A DNA stretch of 64,000 nt, from contig JAOVFP010000015.1 in the NCBI GenBank assembly GCA_025738555.1, positions 3,534,001 to 3,598,000 of the forward strand, written 5' to 3'. A program made the position numbers and the translations under genes. Positions 58,728 to 64,000 of the stretch are shown here, piece after piece; the first letter of the stretch is position 1; every line of letters begins with the position of its first letter. This DNA comes from Cyathus striatus. Lineage: Eukaryota; Basidiomycota; Agaricomycetes; Agaricales; Nidulariaceae. The notes below the pieces were generated by a model that saw nothing but the letters and a program-made list of their open reading frames with translations, did no database searches and was not told the origin of the DNA.

Positions 58728-59947
58728 TTGGGGAACAAACCTCTGGCGCTACAACAAATAGGTAACTTACCTAAAAAATTTCAGCCAAATGTAACAAATG
58801 TAAGTTACATAAGCACGTGATTTTAAATATAACACGTGATTACGTCCAAGCACCAATCTGTACGTACTACAATGTATCCTCTTCATCATCATCTCCCTTA
58901 GTCCCCTTGCCATTTTAAAGTAAAACATGCAACGTATGTCACTTTGCGACACACGTTAAAGTGCAAGCTTGACGAATTCTAGTTTAGTTATATCCTTTTT
59001 ATACACACTATGTTAACTTGTTACACTATATTTTAATTTTTAGTTGTCACTATTTCCAGCTTGAATTTATTTGAACAGACTTTAATCAGTGGTATACTTA
59101 TTTGTCTTCAATATTATTCTTATGATTAAATTTTGCTTCATTTTTACATTAAAAAGCTGGTATAAGGCACTCATTTTGAGTTGATTAAAGTGAAAAAATC
59201 AAACTATTGACAATGAGCAGAGTGTATACGAGCGCGACGCACAAATTCAAGCGTGGCGGATAAATCCGAGTGTGGCTGGCAAATCTGATGAGCGTTTCAG
59301 ACAAATCCGAGTGTGGCGGCAAAATCCGTACGTGCATGCACGGCCACTATGCATTTTCACTCGCCAATGCAGACAAATAGGGGGAGCAAGCTCCCCCAAT
59401 AATTTCAGCTCAGCTACAATAATATGCTAAAATTATGTGCATACGACAAAAAATGAGTGAGCTATGAGGCTCGGAAGATAGGCAGACAAACACATGCGAA
59501 TTTTACATTTTCGCTGAAACTCACTGCTTTGCCAGCTATTATGAAAACAGCAATAAAGTGTAACATATTGCCACAGGCCCGGCCCATAACAATATTATAA
59601 TAGAATCATAACCAAATTATACATGTTCATACCATGTAACACATAATGACTTATCATACATTGTCGATTCATAGCTTACAATCCAACTTCATCTTAGTTA
59701 CAAATCATGAGAAACAAAAGGACATACAAGAATGTCTTCGTCATGGTTTTAGTGATGAAGGCATCAATTGATTAGCGGTCAATTATTTTTTTTAAATCCG
59801 TAGTTTTTGGATTTTTGTGGATCATGTGATAAAGGTTTGTTACATTTGTTACATGCCAATTTCTGGGAGATGTAACAAACTAGTAAGTTACTGTTACAAA
59901 CTATGTTATTTACATGCGAGTAAGTTACATGCCAGTTTGTTCCCCAA
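58728..59947. mobile_element. 1.2-kb element with TTGGGGAACAAAC inverted ends
   Basis: TTGGGGAACAAAC at 58728-58740 is found inverted at 59935-59947. Subterminal GTAACTTAC / GTAAGTTAC motifs occur at both ends. Flanks share an imperfect direct repeat (TTCTGGACTAGCA on the left, TTCTGGACTATGCA starting four bases beyond the right end). The interior is AT-rich and non-coding, with a cluster of short repeats at 59215-59345. Boundaries are tentative. Confidence 0.5.
59215..59345. repeat. Short degenerate repeats (AAATCCGAGTGTGGC)
   Basis: Two close copies of AAATCCGAGTGTGGC and looser copies (AAATCTGATGAGCG, AAAATCCGTACGTG) lie within 130 bp. They could be transposase-binding repeats or a decayed minisatellite. 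Confidence 0.4.
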
Positions 59948-59954
59948 CCCTATT

Positions 59955-60140
59955 CTGGACTATGCAGCAACTACTATAGAAGCATCAATATTAAACTGAA
60001 TACATGCCTCTTCAAGAGTTTGTGGTGGGAACAAAGCATCTCTGGCCATCATATTAACTAGATAAGCTTCAATAGCTTCTTCTTGAGTAGGTAAACCAGA
60101 CATATGAAGAGAGAGATGTGTAAAAGTAGTTAAATCAGAT
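59955..60140 (-). pseudogene. Short open fragment, unidentified
   Basis: On the minus strand an open frame reads LSDLTTFTHLSLHMSGLPTQ, then EEAIEAYLVNMMARDALFPP and QTLEEACIQFNIDASIVVAA, ending in a stop at the edge of the neighbouring element. The codon pattern looks like real protein, and the fragment is cut by the element edge on one side and the 92-bp repeat on the other. Source gene unknown; probably a piece of a transposon gene. Confidence 0.4.
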
Positions 60141-60366
60141 AAAATACGATTGAGTTGTGGCTGCAGTGTGACATCGGAATGTGGCTGAGTTTCAAATTCA
60201 TGCGTGTCAACCGTTTATGGCAACACACAGCCACCTGCAGCTGCAGCTGCAAAAGTTGCAGCTCAACTTTGACCGCAACTAGTGTGAAATGAACAAATGC
60301 CATTTGATTTCCATTATAAGTCTTCATTACATAAGTAAAAAATTTAGTTGCCAGGTCTATCACACC

Positions 60367-62667
60367 CAAGGGGCTGTCTTCCGAGCAATTTGCGAAAGTG
60401 GCCTTTCCTGGGTTGCCATGGGAAGTGGCTGTGGCGCCACTCGGGAATGTACTGTAACCAGTAGCCGTTATGTCACATGACGTCTTGAGGCTCTGCGCGC
60501 GTGCCATTCCATGTGTATTCCATTACTGCTGCTCACAGTACTGTCCAGTTATTATTTATGTGCTTATTCTAGCTGTACAAATATCATATATAATGCAGTC
60601 ATCTATAATATACCTATTTACTTCTTTTGCTCCTTTCCTTTAGGAAGACTTTTTAACATGCTTTCAGATCTTTCCCTTTTCTTATCCTTCAGATTTGTTC
60701 TATGAAAGACCATATCATCACTGTTTGGTATCTCATTTTATTCTCTGAATAAAAGAGTTGCCTCATAAGAAATACACATTGAACTTTCTTCTTCCTTTGA
60801 AATGAGCATATCTACCATTAGTTGCCCAGGGATTTCTGCATTTGAATATTTTCCAGGTTGTATGGGATCTTCTTTTGAATGGAATAGAAGAAGATTAACT
60901 GTATTATATTCCCAAATAGCTTTTGGGACACCAGAACGGGATGGTGAACACAATGGACAATGAGTTGGAACATTGAAGCATATATTTGGATGTTTGAAGG
61001 TAGATGTAGTCTTGTATTTCATTTCTGTATGATGATATACACAGTTGGATATTATAGATGTAGTTCCATTAGATCTCTTGATAAGGGTTGTCAAGCAAGT
61101 ATTATCCCTTCCATAAAATCCACATGGCTCCACTTCAATCTGATACATACTAAAGTGTTAGATTTAAATTGTGACATTAGTAAAAGAAAGTGTACATCTG
61201 AAGAGCTGTATTCTCCCTCCCCTTGACCTCTAATATTGGCAAGAATATGAAGGCCTACTTTCAGACAAATTCTGAAGCTTTGGAAGCAAATTCAAATCAT
61301 CATATGTCCATGGTAACCCATTCTTTAATGCTTTTTCTTGCATATTTTCCTTGCACAGTGTTTATCAATATGAAAAGGACTGGCTGTCATACTGAGAGTA
61401 ACAATTTCATGACATCTGTTACATACAACAGAGTGCTCTCCACTGACAGAATTAATTGTTGTTGTGATTTCTGATTGATCTACTTTGAATGTAACTGGGG
61501 TTAGAACTGGGTCAATAGTGGGAGTCATGGAGTAAGGATAATAAGCAATGTGGAAATAATTCTGCAAAGTCACCTGTATTTATAGTGATTCACTCCACAA
61601 TGAGGCAAATGACCATTATTCACATGTACAATTCATCTCTGTTACATCTGTGTCTGGATACATCATGCTGACATTACTGAAGGTTCCCACATGACCTTCC
61701 AACACACCCGGTCCATTCCCGGAACATATCTGCTATGGGTTTATACTTCCCAATGTTCCTGCCCAGGAATGTACCTGGAACCCATTGGGTTTTCTATCCC
61801 AGATATGTAGTTTCTCTTATGACGGCCTCACTGCATCATTATTCTATTACTCCTCTCTTCCATTTCTACTTGTACATTTCATTATGGCCTTTGTAGTTTA
61901 GTTCTTTATTCTGCATTCTGAGCATGTCATTTGTGCCCCTACTCCGCTTTGCCCAGACTTCATTTCCTACTTACTCCTTTGATTTGTTCTTTGCATTATA
62001 CTTCTACATTTGTACCTATAGGTTCCTACTTAGTATAAGTAGTCTTCCAGATGTACTAAGTAGTCTTCAGTATTCATATCAACTTGGTACACTCTCTTCC
62101 TACTCTAAGTTCTGAAACCCACTCCAGGGTTTCCTTCAGGTTCCAAAATCTGCTACCTAGTGTAGTGGTGAAGCCTCTTCATATACTCTGGAACATTTCC
62201 TTACATTGTATATCACCTGTCATGAAATACAAACCATTCCCTGGGGATATCCAGGAGGCACAGCACATATGCTGAAGCCACAGTTCACTTCCGCACTTCT
62301 GCTCCCATTCCCATACCCATACTTACTTTGGGTTTCCATTATAGCTCTCCCATGCCCTCCAGGTGTCTTCGCATTCATTTCCCAGGAAGAAGGGAATCAG
62401 TATGTAACAATCTCTAACCATGTTGATCTGTGTAATTGATATATTTTTGCTCAGACATTACACTCCTGAACCATGTATGAATCAATTTATGAGTTGCATG
62501 TTGAACTTACACTGTTGCACATTGATTTCATGCAAGTACAAAGTCATGTTAAGTCATGTGACATAACAGCTACCAGTTACAGTACATTCCCAAGTGGTGC
62601 CACAGCCACTTCCCATGGCAACCCAGGAAAGGCCACTTTTGCGAATTGCTCAGAAGACAGCCCCTTG
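60367..62667. mobile_element. 2.3-kb hAT-like non-autonomous element carrying a zinc-finger ORF
   Basis: The ends read CAAGGGGCTGTC...GACAGCCCCTTG, with about 115 bp of inverted repeat at each end (60367-60481 and 62553-62667), differing by transitions. The flanks are ATCACACC (60359-60366) and GTCACACC (62668-62675), an 8-bp target duplication with one difference. CAAGGG-type termini with 8-bp duplications are typical of hAT transposons. The interior has no transposase, only a decayed zinc-finger gene on the minus strand. Confidence 0.75.
60738..61573 (-). pseudogene. Decayed C2H2 zinc-finger gene inside the hAT-like element
   Basis: Two pieces lie in the same orientation. The first (61573-61325) contains a finger CNRCHEIVTLSMTASPFHID with a following KHC, that is C-x2-C-x13-H-x3-H. 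The frame then appears to shift by one base into ENMQEKALKNGLPWTYDDLN. The second (61148-60738) has CGFYGRDNTCLTTLIKRSNG, then SIISNCVYHHTEMKYKTTST, and NVPTHCPLCSPSRSGVPKAI followed by WEYN and a later H. This matches a zinc-finger family I know as multi-copy hypothetical proteins in Agaricomycetes, where the first motif reads CGFCGR; here the second Cys is Tyr. The frame break and lost Cys mark it as decayed. It is probably cargo or a remnant of a larger element. Confidence 0.55.
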
Positions 62668-64000
62668 GTCACACCTGTGAGCTGTAGCATTACATAAATG
62701 AGATAAGCATGCATTGAAACTTGATGTTGAATGCTTGTGCTTGAGCTTGAATGTTGAGCATGTGCATTGCTTCAATATTCAATGCTTGAGTCAGCTATGC
62801 ACAACATGCTACATACAACATCTGTCTACTACGTGCCAATGGAGCCTGAAGACCTGATACTTCAAACACCCTTCCATACTCCACAGTATCAACAAACTCT
62901 TGCTAATACACTGCAAATGGAGAAGAGTCAGCCTCAACTTCAAAAGGTCATTATACTTGACAGTGGGACATGACATTAGCTATTGCAGCAGCAGCAATAT
63001 AGTAGTGGGAACAGGAGTAGTACTGTCTTTGTAATTTATCATGAATTTTCTCTCCAAGAATCTTCTATTGACATACAATGGCTATGAGAAACAATATTAG
63101 CAGAGTGTTTTGGGGAATGTGGAATGCATTGGCAATGCTTAAAACTATGACATATACATGAGGTTTACTATGTATGTGTGAATGATTGGGTTTGGATTGG
63201 GTACTGTATGCTTTGAAATCATTGTGACATTCATCTGTGACATCCTGTGATGACCCAGCAACTAAATGCTGATGGCCATTCAAACTGTTTGAAGTGTTTC
63301 ATTAAAATCCACTAGTAGCTATCCTCGATCTAATAATTTGGCATTTAAGCTCTTTCAACAATACTTATGCTTATAAAAAGTACACAATGCTGTAGATAAT
63401 GTATATGGTACCAAATTGTGTCTAATATATTTACACACTGGGGTTGAACCCAAGGTTCTACAGGCTGAAAAGATGCTGATTTTACACTGCCCTACCAAAT
63501 TCCCTACTTAGCTCTAAGCCCATCTCACATTTCAATGTCAGTTTCCATATGTCTACATATGGTAATAACCATGTGATCTCATGAGGCAGGATTAGTTGAG
63601 CCTATGCTCAATGTAGTGAAGATTGAGATACTATATCAAGCATTACTAATAGCTAATGTATCTATGCTTACAGATGCCTTCATAAGCTTCCTCAGGATAA
63701 ATTAACATATATACAGGGAAGGATTAGTGAGTGGTGTTTGATTGCAAGATTATTTATTTTTCTAGCATGAATGACTTACTTGACCTTGAACTTGAAGCTG
63801 GCAGAACTGAATTCAGAGCAGATGTTAATTCTCAGACAGCGTTTGTAACACTCTTTGATGGTGATAAGTGGATTATGCCTAAACAATTTAATGAATGTAT
63901 CTATAGCCTGTCCTTGGTCCTGACTCCTCATAGTTGATGAGCAGTAGGTGTTGACTTATTCTTTGCCTCTGAAGAACTAAGAATTAGTCAAGGGCAACAG
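62668..64000. other. Repeat-rich non-coding tail of the window
   Basis: 1.3 kb without a supportable gene. 62705-62800 holds imperfect repeats of TTGAATGCTTG / TTGAGCTTGAATG. Weak frames at 62767-62973 and 63774-63937 have no recognisable domain and no splice context. Confidence 0.45.
63434..63503 (-). other. tRNA-like sequence (possible SINE or pseudo-tRNA)
   Basis: On the minus strand TTTGGTAGGGCAGTG resembles an A box, and CTTGGGTTCAACCCCAG forms a T-arm with a 7-base GTTCAAC loop and one stem mismatch. The acceptor stem does not close and the anticodon arm is irregular, so this is not called as a tRNA gene. Confidence 0.3.

Larger units (their letters stand above)
57679..60276. mobile_element. 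Composite repeat bounded by 92-bp inverted repeats, with nested elements
   Basis: 57679-57770 and 60185-60276 are inverted copies over 92 bp with three differences, all transitions. The shared block contains an internal CTGCAACTTTTGCAG-type palindrome and a CAGCTGCAG run. Inside lie the 245-bp foldback element (57835-58079) and the element at 58728-59947, so this looks like an older transposon that received later insertions. I found no target duplication at the outer edges, so the true boundaries are unknown. Confidence 0.55.

Noticed and set aside
59215..59345. CRISPR-like array
   Set aside because: Only two close repeat copies with irregular spacing in a eukaryotic repeat region; no cas genes.
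62473..62697. ORF of 74 codons at the right end of the hAT-like element
   Set aside because: It runs through the terminal inverted repeat, and the left TIR gives a similar ORF on the other strand, so it only reflects the repeat.

Overview
The window reads as nuclear DNA of a filamentous basidiomycete, most likely an Agaricomycete. The signs are intron-dense genes with short (about 50-60 bp) GT-AG introns, small intergenic gaps, and protein families I know from mushroom-forming fungi (DUF7704 membrane proteins, a secreted family often mislabelled ribosomal protein S17, a chromodomain protein with a conserved C-terminal half). Nothing looks bacterial, viral or mitochondrial. All gene models were built by eye, by joining reading frames across splice sites, so internal exon edges are approximate unless stated.

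Layout. 0.3-12.7 kb is a compact housekeeping block: amphiphysin RVS167 (+), iron-sulfur scaffold ISA1 (+), a rhodanese/tyrosine phosphatase (-) and DNA topoisomerase II (-). The last two are only 80 bp apart. 13.0-20.4 kb holds mobile DNA around a DUF7704 gene: a 376-bp MITE, a 1.35-kb long-TIR element with a 9-bp target duplication, and a 4.1-kb transposon coding for a nearly intact transposase-like protein. 20.4-34.2 kb returns to genes: a CofD/YvcK-like protein, lipoyl synthase, an unidentified basic protein, chorismate synthase, a SAP30-like protein, a secreted protein and GCN20. 34.6-35.4 kb carries a second DUF7704 gene. 35.4-38.7 kb has no gene I can support. 38.7-57.1 kb is dense again: a small conserved protein, a PXA-domain membrane protein, a single-pass membrane protein, 6-phosphogluconolactonase, the chromodomain protein, an NYN-domain protein, YPT7, ATG16 and a three-RRM PUB1/TIA1 protein. 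57.2-64.0 kb is a nest of TIR elements and decayed repeats without host genes.

Functional links. YPT7 and ATG16 are divergent over 246 bp and both act in autophagy and vacuole traffic. TOP2, the SAP30-like protein and the chromodomain protein are chromatin factors. ISA1 serves mitochondrial Fe-S assembly, and lipoyl synthase is an Fe-S enzyme.

The points most worth a second look are the delimited transposon at 16.28-20.42 kb, which ends only 43 bp before a host start codon; two DUF7704 paralogues that share an 8-nt microexon; two elements of very different size that share termini and 9-bp target duplications; a hAT-like element carrying a decayed zinc-finger ORF; and arm-to-arm differences in several elements that are almost all C/T or G/A transitions, mostly at CpG.
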